From contig NC_058520.1 of NCBI RefSeq assembly GCF_904849725.1, positions 347,941,670 through 348,005,669 of the forward strand: a stretch of DNA of 64,000 nucleotides, given 5' to 3'. This DNA comes from Hordeum vulgare subsp. vulgare (lineage: Eukaryota; Streptophyta; Magnoliopsida; Poales; Poaceae). Below the pieces are notes generated by a model, which was not told the DNA's origin, searched no databases, and saw nothing but the letters and a program-made list of their open reading frames with translations. Below are positions 36,349 through 47,775 of this stretch, piece after piece (positions within the stretch are counted from its first letter, which is position 1; each line of letters starts with the position of its first letter). The position numbers and the translations under genes were made by a program.

Positions 36349-37280
36349 TCATTTAGAGAGAAGCTTGCCTGCAAAGAATCTTAAACGAGTGTTATATCGC
36401 AGGACATAATCACCTACATTGAACTCACGCTTTTGTATCCTCTTATCATGCCACCTCTTAACCTTCTCTTTGAACAGCTTGGCATTCTCATATGCCTGAG
36501 TTCTCCACTCATCAAGCGAGCTAATATCAAATAACCTCTTCTCACCGGCAAGTTTGAAATCAAAGTTGAGCTCTTTGATTTCCCAATAAGATTTATGCTC
36601 TAGCTCAAGAGGTAAATGACATGCTTTATCGTACACCATTTTGTACGGAGACATGCACATGGGATTCTTATATGCAGTTCTATAAGCCCACAGTGCATCA
36701 TTGAGCTTCTTAGGCCAATTCTTTCTAGACCTGTTGACAGTCTTTTGCAGAATCAGTTTAATCTCTCTATTACCTAGCTCTACTTGACCACTGGACTGAG
36801 GGTGATAGGGAAACACAATTCTATGGTTGACATCGTACTTAGCAAGTGTTTTACGGGAAGCAGCATGAATGAAGTGTGAACCACCGTCGGTCATTAGATA
36901 TCTAGGGACTCCAAATCTAGGGAAGATAACTTCTTTAAGCATCCTGATAGAAGTGTTGTGATCAACACTACTAGTGGGGATAGCTTCTACCCACTTAGTG
37001 ACGTAATCAACAACAACTAGGATATGAGTATACCCGTTGGATTTTTGAAAAGGTCCCATATAATCAAAGCCCCAAACATCAAATGGTTAGATGACAACTG
37101 AATAGTTCATAGGTATTTACTAACGTTTGATAACATTACCTATTCTTTGACATTCATCACAAGACAAGACCAACTTACGGGCATCATTGAAGAGAGTGGG
37201 CCAATAGAAACCTGATTGCAATACCTTGTGTGCAGTTCTATCTCCCGCATGGTGTCCTCCGTAGGCCTCGGAATGACACT
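36349..37280 (-). pseudogene. Athila integrase (C-terminus lost)
   Basis: The HHCC zinc region (YGGHHAG ... CDECQRIG) is read at about 37280-37130 and ends in a stop. The core frame (37059-36349) contains FDYMGPF just before its first Met, ILVVVDYVTKWVEA, the second catalytic Asp in LMTDGGSHF and the third acidic residue in GQVELGNREIK. The C-terminal domain breaks off after RFFAGKLLSK at a stop, and the usual continuation (WEGPY...) is deleted. Confidence 0.85.
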
Positions 37281-37281
37281 T

Positions 37282-38811
37282 CTATAGGATCTGTCCCTGT
37301 TCATGTTCAGGTACACAACGTCTAATAACACCATCTACTCCTTCCTTATAAAGGTGAGGATCATCACAAAAGTAATGTCTCAAGACAAAGAAGAATTTCT
37401 TCTTTTGCTGGTATGTGAAACTAGGTGGTATGTATTTGGCAACGATATAGTTTGCATAATCAGCATACCACGATGCACTACGTGAAGCATTGATGACATT
37501 CAATTGCTCATCGGGAAAGCTATCATCAATAGGTTGTGGGTCATCAAGAACGTTCTCCAACCTAGACAAGTTATCTGCTACTGGGTTATCAGCACCCTTT
37601 CTGTTGACAACGTGCAAATCAAATTCTTGTAGCAAGAGAACCCATCTGATAAGTCTAGGTTTAGTGTCTTTCTTCTCCATGAGGTACTTAATAGTAGCAT
37701 GATCAGTGTGAATAGTGACTTTGGAATCAACTATGTAAGACCTGAACTTTTCACATGCAAACACGACTGCTAAAAATTCCGTAGTACCATAGTTTATCTG
37801 GGCGGTGTCTAGAGTTTTACTAGCGTAGTGAATAACATTCAACTTCTTATCGACTCTTTGCCCTAGAACAACACCAACAGCATAATCACTAGCGTCACAC
37901 TTGATTTCAAAAGGCCAGTTCCAATCAGGTGGTTGAACAATAGGTGCACTTATCAAAGCCCTCTTAAGTATTTCGAAGGCTTCCTGACAATCATCGTTAA
38001 AAACAAAAGGAATATCCTTTTGTAAGATATTGGTAAGAGGCCTAGAAATCTTAGAGAAGTCTTTGATGAACCTTCTACAGAAACCAGCATGACCAATGAA
38101 ACTTCTTATACCTTTGATATCTGTGGGGTATGGCATTTTCTCGATTGCATCAACCTTGGCCTTATCGACTTCAATACCTCTTTCAGAAATTTTATGTCCT
38201 AAGACGATGCCTTCATTAACCATAAAGTGGCACTTCTCCCAATTCAAGACAAGATTGGTGTCTTTACATCTCTGTAAGACTCGATCAAGGTTGCTCAGGC
38301 AATCATCAAAGGAAGACCCATAAACAGAAAAGTCATCCATGAAAACCTCGACAATCTTTTCAGAGAATATAGCCATCATACATCTTTGAAAGGTGGCAGG
38401 TGCATTACATAAGCCAAAAGGCATACATCTATAAGCAAAGGTACCGAAAGGACAAGTGAAAGTGGTTTTCTCCTGAACAGATTGTGCAACTGGTATTTGG
38501 GAGAAACCAGAATATCCGTCTAAAAAGCAGAAGTGTGTGTGTTTGGGCAGCCTTTCTAGCATTTGGTCGATAAAAGGCAAAGGGTAATGATCATTCCTAG
38601 TGGCTTTATTCAGTTTCCTAAAATCGATCACCATCCTATAGCCAGTAATAATCCTCGGCGGGATCAATTCATCCTTATCATTAGGGACAATGGTAATGCC
38701 TCCCTTCTTAGGGATGCAATGCACCAGACTCATCCAATCGCTATGAGCAACATGATAGATAATACCCGCTTCCAAGATCTTTAGTATTTCTTTCCTTACT
38801 ACCTCTTTCAT
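37282..38811 (-). CDS. Athila reverse transcriptase-RNase H (509-codon open frame)
   Basis: This is an uninterrupted pol segment. RT motifs appear in order: [20 protein letters not shown] (residues 61-80), [11 protein letters not shown] (96-106), [16 protein letters not shown] (130-145) and the catalytic FMDD (157-160). RNase H follows with the catalytic Asp in [10 protein letters not shown] (residue 306), [20 protein letters not shown] and ADNLSR. It copies element RNA to DNA in the virus-like particle. The first Met is an internal residue, because a frameshift just upstream (about 38815-38830) separates it from the protease frame, so no functional polyprotein is made. Confidence 0.9.
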   Translation of the reverse strand: MKEVVRKEILKILEAGIIYHVAHSDWMSLVHCIPKKGGITIVPNDKDELIPPRIITGYRMVIDFRKLNKATRNDHYPLPFIDQMLERLPKHTHFCFLDGYSGFSQIPVAQSVQEKTTFTCPFGTFAYRCMPFGLCNAPATFQRCMMAIFSEKIVEVFMDDFSVYGSSFDDCLSNLDRVLQRCKDTNLVLNWEKCHFMVNEGIVLGHKISERGIEVDKAKVDAIEKMPYPTDIKGIRSFIGHAGFCRRFIKDFSKISRPLTNILQKDIPFVFNDDCQEAFEILKRALISAPIVQPPDWNWPFEIKCDASDYAVGVVLGQRVDKKLNVIHYASKTLDTAQINYGTTEFLAVVFACEKFRSYIVDSKVTIHTDHATIKYLMEKKDTKPRLIRWVLLLQEFDLHVVNRKGADNPVADNLSRLENVLDDPQPIDDSFPDEQLNVINASRSASWYADYANYIVAKYIPPSFTYQQKKKFFFVLRHYFCDDPHLYKEGVDGVIRRCVPEHEQGQIL

Positions 38812-38819
38812 CTTAGGAT

Positions 38820-39814
38820 TTAATCTCCTTTGATGATAGCAACTCGTTTAGAATCAGGATCAGTTTTAATCTTGTGCTGGCATAGGGTAGGACTAATGCC
38901 CTTAAGATCATCAAGAGTATATCCAATAGCAGCACGGTGCTTCCTCAGAGTTTTTAGTAACTTCTTTTCTTCATGCTCCGAGAGGCTAGCACTAATTATA
39001 ACAGGATATATCACTTTTTAATCAAGATAGGCATACTTAAGAGTATCAGGCAACTGTTTAAGCTCGAACACAGGATCACCCTTTGGTGGGGGTGGATCCC
39101 CAAGCAGTTCAATAGGCAGATTATTCTTAAGGATAGGATATTGTTCTAAGACAACTCTATCTATTTCATCCCTTTCATCCATATGCATATCATTTTCATG
39201 CTCAAGCAAGTATTGCTCTAAGGGATCAGCAGGAGGCACGACAATAGAGGCTAAGGCAATAGTTTCATCCCTACTAGGCAACTCCTTTTCATGAGGCTGT
39301 CTACCAAACTTGGAGAAGTTGAACTCATGTGACACGCCTTCAAAGCCAACAGTGACAGTTTGCTTCTCACAATCAATATGAGAATTGACGATATTGAGAA
39401 AAGGTCTGCCAAATATAATGGGACAAAAGCTATCTTGTGCGGTAGCAAGAACGAGGAAATGAGCAGGATACTTCGTTTTACCACACAAGACTTCAACATC
39501 CCTAACAATTCCCACAGGGCAGATAGTATCTCTATTGGCAAGCTGAATAGAGACATCAATGGGCTCTATCTCAACAAGTGCAATCTCATCTTTGATTTCA
39601 TCATATAAGGACTGAGGTATTGCACTAACGCTAGCACCCACGTCACATAAGCCATGATAACAATGATCTCCTATCTTAACAGAAACAACAGGCATGCCAA
39701 CAACAGGCCTACGTTTGTCTCTAGCGTGAGGTTTAGAAATTCTAGCAGCATCTTCATAGAAGTGAATATTATGTCCCTCAACATCGTCGGACAGAAGATC
39801 TTTGATAATAGCTG
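38820..39814 (-). pseudogene. Athila protease and linker (broken)
   Basis: The protease frame (39695-39018) contains GDHCYHGLCDVGASVSAIP with the catalytic Asp, and SFCPIIFGRPFLN. A single stop after KYAYLD (near 39016) separates it from the linker frame (39014-38820, ISASLSEHEEKKLLKTLRKH), which ends in a frameshift before RT. The sense extends upstream to about 39812 (AIIKDLLSDDVEGHNIHFYEDAARIS), where the Tat-type LTR interrupts it. Confidence 0.85.
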
Positions 39815-39815
39815 A

Positions 39816-40346
39816 TGGGGTTATAGTCCCAGGGTAGGGTCATAGGCCTGCCCTATAGGTCCTACCCAAAGACTACCCTTCATAGAAGACAAGGCCCTCA
39901 GACAGTTCCGACTGAACTAAGGACGCCCCCATCATCCAGTCGGCGACGATCCACTCGGAACATATTTAACGTACCGACTGGAATCCACTGTGTACATCGT
40001 AACCTCCCAGGAGGGCAGCGGTCATAAGTTTTCATACACCATTATTAGCATTTAAAGCTTACGTTACCTGGAACGTAACCATTTACTCGCCACTATTCCA
40101 CCCCTGTCCACCGGGCCATTATGAAGGGCAGCGCACTCTATATAAGTCGCCCTTCACCACTGGTACAAGGGTTGGCCCTTGCTGTAATCCTATAATCCAC
40201 TCGACACTAAGCTCCCAAGAGCACTGAGAGATAGGGCTTTTACATCCACCGTAGAGGGGCCTGAACTCATACATCCTCGTCATAGCTAAGGCTCTGCCCA
40301 TCCTTTCGTACCCCATACTTCTACTTTCAGACTTATGCCCACGACA
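39816..40346 (+). mobile_element. 5' LTR of the second Tat-type element (about 530 bp)
   Basis: It starts TGGGGTTATAGTCCCAGGG (a start at 39813 is also possible) and ends CCCACGACA. CTATATAAGTCGCCC at 40138-40152 is a good TATA box and sets the plus orientation. GTTG (40347-40350), the usual start of the primer binding site GTTGGCGCC in this group, follows the LTR, but the site is then lost because tandem-repeat sequence begins. Confidence 0.8.
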
Positions 40347-40350
40347 GTTG

Positions 40351-40953
40351 CACGAAAACTCACACTCGGGGACTTAGCTGCGACTCAGAGTCACCTAAGT
40401 AAAAAGCTTCCTCCGAGTGTATACTCCAGATAAATTCGGAGGCTTAGCAGACCTTCATTGAGGCTCATGTGGATGTGAAGACAACTGACAACTACATGAG
40501 TAGCAACTCGCTCCGAGTGCGCACTAATAGTCACACTCGGAGACTTAGCTGCGACCCAGAGTCGCCTAAGTACAAACTCACTCCGAGTGTGCACGAAAAG
40601 TCACACTCGGGGACTTATCTGCGACCAGAGTTGCCTAAGTAAAAAGCTTCCTCCGTGTGTATACTCGAGATACACTCGGAGGTTTAGCAGACCCTCATTG
40701 AGGCTCATGTGGATGTGAAGACAACTGACAACTACATGAGTAGCAACTCGCTCCGAGTTCGCACTAACAGTCACACTCGGAGACATAGCTGCGACCTAGA
40801 GTCGCCTAAGTACAAACTCACTCCGAGTGTGCACGAAAAGTCACACTCGGGGACTTAGCTGCGACTCAGAGTCGCCTAAGTAAAAAAGCTTCCTCCGTGT
40901 GTATACTCGAGATATACTCGGAGGCTTAGCAAACCCTCATTGAGGCTCATGTG
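40351..40953 (+). repeat. Tandem repeat, about 240 bp period, 2.5 units
   Basis: CACGAAAA(C/G)TCACACTCGGGGAC recurs at 40351, 40592 and 40832. Each unit has two related halves, with variants of CACTCGG(G/A)GAC and GTCGCCTAAGTA. The third unit is interrupted by the BARE element inside the phrase GGCTCATGTG and resumes at 49612 (GATGTGAAGACAACTGAC). Repeats between pol and the 3' end are typical of Tat elements, so gag and pol appear to be deleted between the LTR and this array. Confidence 0.9.
40949..40953. repeat. Target-site duplication of the BARE element, left
   Basis: ATGTG here is repeated exactly at 49607-49611, directly outside the two LTRs. Confidence 0.95.
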
Positions 40954-42784
40954 TGTTGGAAATATGCCCTAGAGGCAATAATAATTAGTTATTATTATAT
41001 ATCTTTGTTCATGATAATCGTTTATTATCCATGCTATAATTGTATTGATTGGAAACACAGTGCATGTGTGGATACATAGACAAAACACTGTCCCTAGTAA
41101 GCCTCTAGTTGACTAGCTCGTTGATCAATGATGGTCAAGGTTTCCTGAGCATAGGCAAGTGTTGTCACTTGATAACGGGATCACATCATTAGGAGAATCA
41201 TGTGATGGACTAGACCCAAACTAATAGACGTAGCATGTTGATCGTGTCATTTTGTTGCTACTGTTTTATGCGTGTCAAGTATTTGTTCCTATGACCATGA
41301 GATCATATAACTCACTGACACCGGAGGAATGCTTTGTGTGTATCAAACGTCGCAACGTAACTGGGTGACTATAAAGATGTTCTACAGGTATCTCCGAAGG
41401 TGTTCGTTGAGTTAGTATGAATCGAGAGTGGGATTTGTCACTCCGTATGACGGAGAGGAATCTCGGGGCCCACTCGGTAATACAACATCACACACAAGCC
41501 TTGCAAGAAATGTGACTTAGTGTAAGTTGCGGGATCTTGTATTACGGAACGAGTAAAGAGACTTGCCGGTAAACGAGATTGAAATAGGTATGCCGATACA
41601 GACGATCGAATCTCGGGCAAGTAACATACCGAAGGACAAAGGGAATGACATACAGGATTATATGAATCCTTGGCACTGAGGTTCAAATGATAAGATCTTC
41701 ATAGAATATGTAGGATCCAATATGGGCATCCTGGTCCCGCTATTGGATATTGACCGAGCAGTCACTTGGGTCATGTCTACATAGTTCTCGAACCCGCACG
41801 GTCTGCACACTTAAGGTTCGACGTTATTTTATGCGTATTTGAGTTATATGGTTGGTTACCGAAAGTTGTTCGGAGTCCCGGATGAGATCAAGGACGTCAC
41901 GAGGGTTTCCGGAATGGTCCGGAAACGAAGATTGATATATAGGATGACCTCATTTGGTTACCGGAAGGTTTTCGTGCATTACCGGAAAAGTTTCGGGGTC
42001 ATCGGTAGTGTACTGGGAGTGCCCGGAGGGGTGCCGGGGACCATCAGGAGGGGTGTCACGCCCCAAGGGTTCTCATGGGCTATGGGAAGAGATAAACCAG
42101 CCCCTAGTGGGCTGGAATAAGTTCCCACTAAGGCCCATAAGGTTTGAGAAGGAAAAAACACAAGGTGGAAAGAGTTTCCAAGTGGGAAGGTGGAATCCTA
42201 CTCCAAGTAGGATTGGAGTAGGACTCCTCCACCTCCAATTTCGGCCAAACCTTTAGGTTTTGAGGCTGCCTCCTCCCCTCCCTCCCTCCTATATATAGTG
42301 GGGTTTTAGGGCTGATTTGAGACAACTTTACCACGGCAGCCCGACCACATACCTCCACGGTTTTTCCTCTAGATCGCGCTTCTGCGGAGCTCGGGCGGAG
42401 CCCTGCTGAGATTAGATCACCACCAACCTCCGGAGCGCCGTCACGCTGCCGGAGAACTCATCTACCTCACCGTCTCTCTTGCTGGATCAAGAAGCCCGAG
42501 ATCATCGTCGAGCTGTACGTGTGCTGAACACGGAGGTGCCATCCGTTCGGCACTAGATCGGAGCGGATCGTGGGACGGACCGCGTGACGGTTCGTGGGAC
42601 GGTTCGCGGTGCGGATCGAGGGACGTGAGGACGTTCCACTACATCAACCACGTTCACTAACGCTTTTGCTGTGCGATCTACAAGGGTACGTAGATCGGAA
42701 ATCCCCTCTCGTAGATGGACATCATCATGATAGGTCTTCGTGCGCGTAGGAAATTTTTTGTTTGCCATGCGACGTTCCCCAACA
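40954..42784 (+). mobile_element. 5' LTR of the BARE-type element
   Basis: It is 1831 bp with TG...CA ends. A TATA box CTATATATAG lies at about 42289-42298, upstream of the R region. A fold-back with 11-bp arms lies at 42196-42223. Several short frames are non-coding. Confidence 0.95.
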
Positions 42785-42785
42785 G

Positions 42786-42798
42786 TGGCATCATGAGC
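42786..42798 (+). other. Primer binding site of the BARE-type element
   Basis: TGGCATCATGAGC, two bases after the LTR, resembles the initiator-tRNA-Met complement TGGTATCAGAGC, but with one substitution and an insertion. It is therefore degraded. Confidence 0.75.
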
Positions 42799-43499
42799 TA
42801 GGTTCATGCGTAGATGTCTTCTCGAGTAGAACACAAAAGTTTTTGTGGGCGATGATGTGCGTTTTGCTGCTCTCCTTATTATTTTCTTGATTCCGCGGTA
42901 TTGTTGGATCGAAGCGGCTCGGACCGACATTACTCGTACGCTTACGAGAGACTGGTTTCATCACTACGAGTAACTCCGTTGCTCAAAGATGACTGGCGGG
43001 TGTCGGTTTCTCCAACTTTAGTTGAATCGGAATTGACCGAGGAGGTCCTTGGATGAGGTTAAATAGCAATTCATATATCTCCATTGTGGTGTTTGCGTAA
43101 GTAAGATGCGATCCTACTAGATACCCATGGTCACCACGTAAAACATGCAACAACAATTAGAGGACGTCTAACTTGTTTTTGCAGGGTATGCTTGTGATGT
43201 GATATGGCCAACGATGTGATGTGATATATTGGATGTATGAGATGATCATGTTGTAATAGTTAATATCGACTTGCACGTCGATGGTACGGCAACCGGCAGG
43301 AGCCATAGGGTTGTCTTTAAACGAACGTTTGTGCTTGCAGATGCGTTTACTATATTGCTAGGACGTAGCTTTAGTAGTACTAGCATGAGTAGCACGACAA
43401 CCCCGGTGGCGACACGTTGATGGGGACCATGATGATGGAGATCATGGTGTGACACCGGTGACAAGGAGATCGTGCCGGTGCTTTGGTGATGGAGATCAA

Positions 43500-45000
43500 G
43501 AAGCACATGATGATGGCCATATCATGTCACTTATGAATTGCATGTGATGTTAATCCTTTATGCACCTTATCTTGCTTAGAACGACGGTAGAATTATGAGG
43601 TGATCTCTCACTAAAATTTGAAGGCGAAATTGTGTTCTCCCCGACTGTGCACCGTTGAGACAGTTCTTCGTTTCGAGACACCACGTGATGATCGGGTGTG
43701 ATAGACTCAACGTTCACATACACCGGGTGCAAAACAGTTGCGCACGCGGAACACTCGGGTTAAGCTTGACGAGCCTAGCATGTGCAGACATGGCCTCGGA
43801 ACACATGAGACCGAAAGGTCGAGCATGAATCGTATAATTGATATGATTAGCATAGAGATGCTTACCACTGAAACTATTCTCGACTCACGTGATGATCGGA
43901 CTTGAGGTAGTGGATTTGGATCATGTACCACTCAAATGACTAGAGAGATGTACTTTTTGAGTGGGAGTTCTTAAGTAATATGATTAATTGAACTAATTGT
44001 CATGAACATAGTCTAATGGTCTTTGCGAATTACGATGTAGCTTGCGCTATAGCTATACTATTTTTATATGTTCCTAGAGAAAATTAAGTTGAAAGTTGAT
44101 AGTAGCAAACTTTGCAAACTGAGTCTGTAAAACCGAGGATTATCGTCGTTGCTGCACAGAAGGCTTCTGTCCTTAATGCACCACTCGGTGTGCTGCACCT
44201 CGAGCGTCGTTTCTAGATGTTGTGAACATCCGACATACACGTTTATGATGACTACACGATAGTTCAGTACAAAATACTTAATGGCTTAGAAGCAAGGCGC
44301 CGAAGACGTTTTGAAACGTCACGAAACATAAGAGATGTTCTAAAGAGATGAAATTGTGATTTCATGCTTGTGCCCTTGTTAAGAGGTATGGGACCTCCGA
44401 CAAGATTCTTTGTCCATGAAGTAAAGGAAAAAAGCTCAATCGTTGAGCATGTGCTCAGATTATCTGAGTACGACAATCGCTTGAATCAAGTGGGAGTTGA
44501 TCTTCCAGAGAAGATAGTGATGGTTCTCCAAAGTCACTGCCACCAAGCTGTGAGAGCTTCGTGATGAACTATAACATATCAAGGATAGATACAATGATCC
44601 TTGAGTGATTCGCGATGTTTGACAGTGCGAAAGTAGAAATCAAGAAGGAGCATCAATAGTTGATGGTTAGTAAAACCACTAAGTTTCGAGAAAAGTAAGG
44701 GCTAGAAGGGATACTTCGTGAAACAGCAAAGCAGTTGCTGCACTAATGAAGAGACCCCAGATTAAACCCAAGCCCGGGACTAAGTGCTTCTGTTATGAGG
44801 GGAACAGTCACTGGGGCGGAGCAACTCTAGATACTTGGTAGATAAGAAGGCTGGCAAAAGTCGAAAGAAGTATATTTGATATACATGATGTTGATGTGTA
44901 CTTTACTAGTACTCCTAGTAGCACGAGGGTATTGGATACCGGTTTGGTTGCTGAGTGATTAGTGACACGAAATGAAAGCTACGGCATAAACGGAGACTAG
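43500..45000 (+). pseudogene. Copia gag remnant
   Basis: The best segment is a 66-codon frame (44364-44564) with VEHVLRLSEYDNRLNQVGVDLPEKIVM, which fits the copia gag middle region. Near 44783-44830 a decayed zinc knuckle is read as KCFCYEGNSHW, with its last cysteine missing. Stops are frequent on both sides. Boundaries are approximate. Confidence 0.75.
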
Positions 45001-47520
45001 CTAAAGGCAAGGTGACGATACGTGTTGGAAGTGTTTCCAAGGTTGATATGATCAAACATCGCACACTCCCTCTACCATCGGGATTTGTGTTAAACCTAAA
45101 TAATTGTTATTTGGTGCTTGCGTTAAGCATGAACATGATTGGATCGTGTTTATTGCAATACGATTATTCATTTAAAGAGAATAATGGTTACTCTATTTTC
45201 TTGAATAATCACCTTCAATGGTTTATTGAATCTCGATCGTAGTGTTACACATGTTCATGGTATTGGTGCCAAAAGATACGAGGTAGTGATGATAGTACCA
45301 CTTACTTGTGGCGCTGCCGCTTGAGTCATGTTGTTATAAATTGCATGAAGAGGCTCCATGCTGATGGATCTTTATACTCACTTGATTTTGAATCACTAGT
45401 GACATACAAATCATACCACATGAGCAAGGCCTTGTTTTCATTGAGATGAAACAAGATAGTAACTTGTTGGAAGTGATACATTTTGATGTATGCAGTCCAA
45501 TGGGTGCTGAGGCACGCAGTGGATATCATTACGTTCTTACTTCAATGACGATTTGAGTACATACAAGAGTATTTACTTAATGAATCACAAGTCTGAAATA
45601 TTGAAAAGTTCAATTCCGTTTCGGAGTGAAGTTCGTCGTAACAAGAGGATAAACTGTCTACGATATGATCACAGAAATGAATATCTAAGTTACGAGCTTT
45701 GGTACGCAGTTAAGACAATGTGGAAATTGTTTCGTAGTTCATGCCACCTGGAAGATCATAGTGTGATGATGTGTCTGAACGTCATAGCCACGCACTATTT
45801 GGTATGGTGCATTCTATGATGTCTCTTATCGAATTACCACTATCGTTTATGGGTTATGCATTAGAGACAACCGCATTCACTTTAAATAGGGCACCGCGTA
45901 TTTCCGTTGAGATGACACAATATAGACTGAGGTTTAGAGAAATCTAAACTGTCGTTTCTTCAAACTTTGGGGTTTCGACACTTATGTGAAAAAGTTTCAG
46001 TCTGATAACCACGAACCCAAAGCGGATAAATGCATCTTCATAGGATATCCAAAACAGTTGGGTACATCTCCTATCTCAGATCCGAAAGCAAAGTGTTTGT
46101 TTCTAGAAACGGATCCTTTCTCGAGGAAAGGTTTCTCTCGAAAGAATTGAGTTGGAGGGTGGTAGAATTTGATGAGGTTACTGAACCATCACTTCAACCA
46201 GTGTGTAGCAGGGCGCAGGAAGTTGTTCATGTGGCGCCTACACCAATTGAAGTGAAAGCTTATGATGGTGATCATCGAGCATCAGATCAAGTTACTACAA
46301 GCCTCGTAGGTTGACAAGGTCGCGTACTACTGCAGAGTGGTACGGTAACCCTGTCTTGGAGGTCATATTGTTGAGCAACAGTGAACCTACGAGTTATGGA
46401 GAAAGCAATGGTGGGCCCGGATTCCGACAAATGGCTGGAAGCCATGAAATCCGAGAGAGGATCCATGTATGAAAACAAAGTGTAGACTTTGGACGAACGA
46501 CTTGATGGTCATAAGACTATTGAGTAAAGATGGATCTTTAAAAGGAAGATAGACGATGATGGTGACAAGAAACTATTAAGAAAAGCTCGACTTGTCGCAA
46601 ATATGTTTCCGACAAGATCAAACAGTTGACTATGATGAGACTTACTCACTCGTAGCGATGCTAAAAGTCTGTTAGAATTATGTTAGTAGTTGACGCATTA
46701 TTTATGAAATATTGCACATAGGATGTCAAAACATTGTTTCCTCGACGGTTTCCTTGAGCAAACATTGTATGTGATACAACAAGGAGGTTTTGTCGATCCT
46801 AAGGATACTAGCAAGTATGCAAGCTCTAGCGATCCTTCGACGGACTGGTGCAAGCATCTCAGAGTTGGAATATACACTTTGATGAGATGATCAAAGATTT
46901 TGGGTTTGTACAAGGTTTATGAGAAACTTGTATTTCCATAGAAGTGAGTGGGAGCACTATAGAATTTCTGATAAGTATATGTGGTTGACATATTGTGGAT
47001 CAGAACTAATGTACAATTTCCGTAAAGCATACAAGGTTGTTTGAAAGGAGTTTTCAAAGGAATACCTGGATTGCGCTACTTGAACGTTGAGCATCAAAGA
47101 TCTATGGAGATAGATCAAAAGCGCTTAATGGAAGTTTCAACAAGATGCATGCCTTGACAAGTTTTTGAAGGAGTTCAAAATAGATCAACAAAGAAGGAGT
47201 TCTTGGTTGCGTTATAAGGTGTGAATTTGAGTAAGACTCAAAACCCGACCCCGGCAGAATAAAGAGAATAGACGAAGGTCGTCTTCTATGCCTTGGCCGT
47301 AGAATCTGAAGTATGACATGCTGGGTACCGCACCTGATGTGTGCCTTGACTCAAAGTCTGTTGAGAGGTACAGAGAGTGATCCATGATTGAATCACTAGC
47401 AGCGGTCAAAATTTATCCTTAGTAACTGATGTACTAAGGAATTTTTTCTCGATTATGGAGGTGGTTAAAGAGTTCGTCGTAAAGGGTTACGTCGATGCAA
47501 GCTTTGACTCTAATCCGAAT
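45000..47520 (+). pseudogene. Copia pol remnant (protease end, integrase, RT, RNase H)
   Basis: The frame 45012-45242 (GSVSKVDMIKHRTLPLPSG, LNNCYLVLALSMNMIGSCLL) is the protease/pre-integrase part. LWRCRLSHVVINCMKRLH near 45310 is the integrase zinc region. Weak integrase core sense follows to about 45900. RT sense includes KWLEAMKSERGSMYENK at about 46430, KARLVANMFP near 46580 and VIQQGGFVDPKDTSKYA near 46770. RNase H is seen as VKGYVDASFDSNPNNYEY at about 47480. Several segments, including the RT catalytic region, cannot be read, and dozens of stops and frameshifts are present. Confidence 0.8.
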
Positions 47521-47762
47521 AACTATGAGTATTGAAACGGATTCGTATAGTAGAGTAGAAATTTGGAGTATTTCCGAATATCACATTGTAGAAGCATCTA
47601 TAAGATGACATAAAGATATGTAAAGAACTCACGGATCTGAAAGTTTCAGAACCATTGACTAAAACCTCTCTCACGAGCAAGGCGTGATCAGACCCCAAAA
47701 CTATATGGGTGTTGGATTCGTTGAAATCACATGGTGATGTGAACTAGATTATATACTATAGT

Positions 47763-47775
47763 GCAAGTGGGAGAC
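47763..47775 (+). other. Polypurine tract of the BARE-type element
   Basis: GCAAGTGGGAGAC lies directly before the 3' LTR, the normal position and composition in this family. Confidence 0.85.

Larger units (their letters stand above)
34107..39815 (-). mobile_element. Athila-type gypsy element, minus strand (5' part cut by Tat insertion)
   Basis: From right to left it reads protease, RT-RNase H, integrase, spacer, PPT and 3' LTR. Gag and the 5' LTR are missing because another LTR begins at 39816. They may continue beyond the window if that LTR belongs to an insertion. Its pol is the best preserved in the window after the Tekay-type element, with one 509-codon RT-RNase H frame. It probably inserted at 34106/34107, with CCTTT (34102-34106) as one half of the target site. 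Confidence 0.88.

Noticed and set aside
40351..40953. Possible CRISPR-like or centromeric array
   Set aside because: The repeat period is 240 bp, the units are contiguous with no unique spacers, and they belong to a retrotransposon in a plant genome.
42553..42930. 125-codon minus-strand frame across the BARE LTR end and PBS
   Set aside because: It runs through an LTR boundary and a primer binding site on the non-coding strand, and contains simple RTVPRTV repeats.
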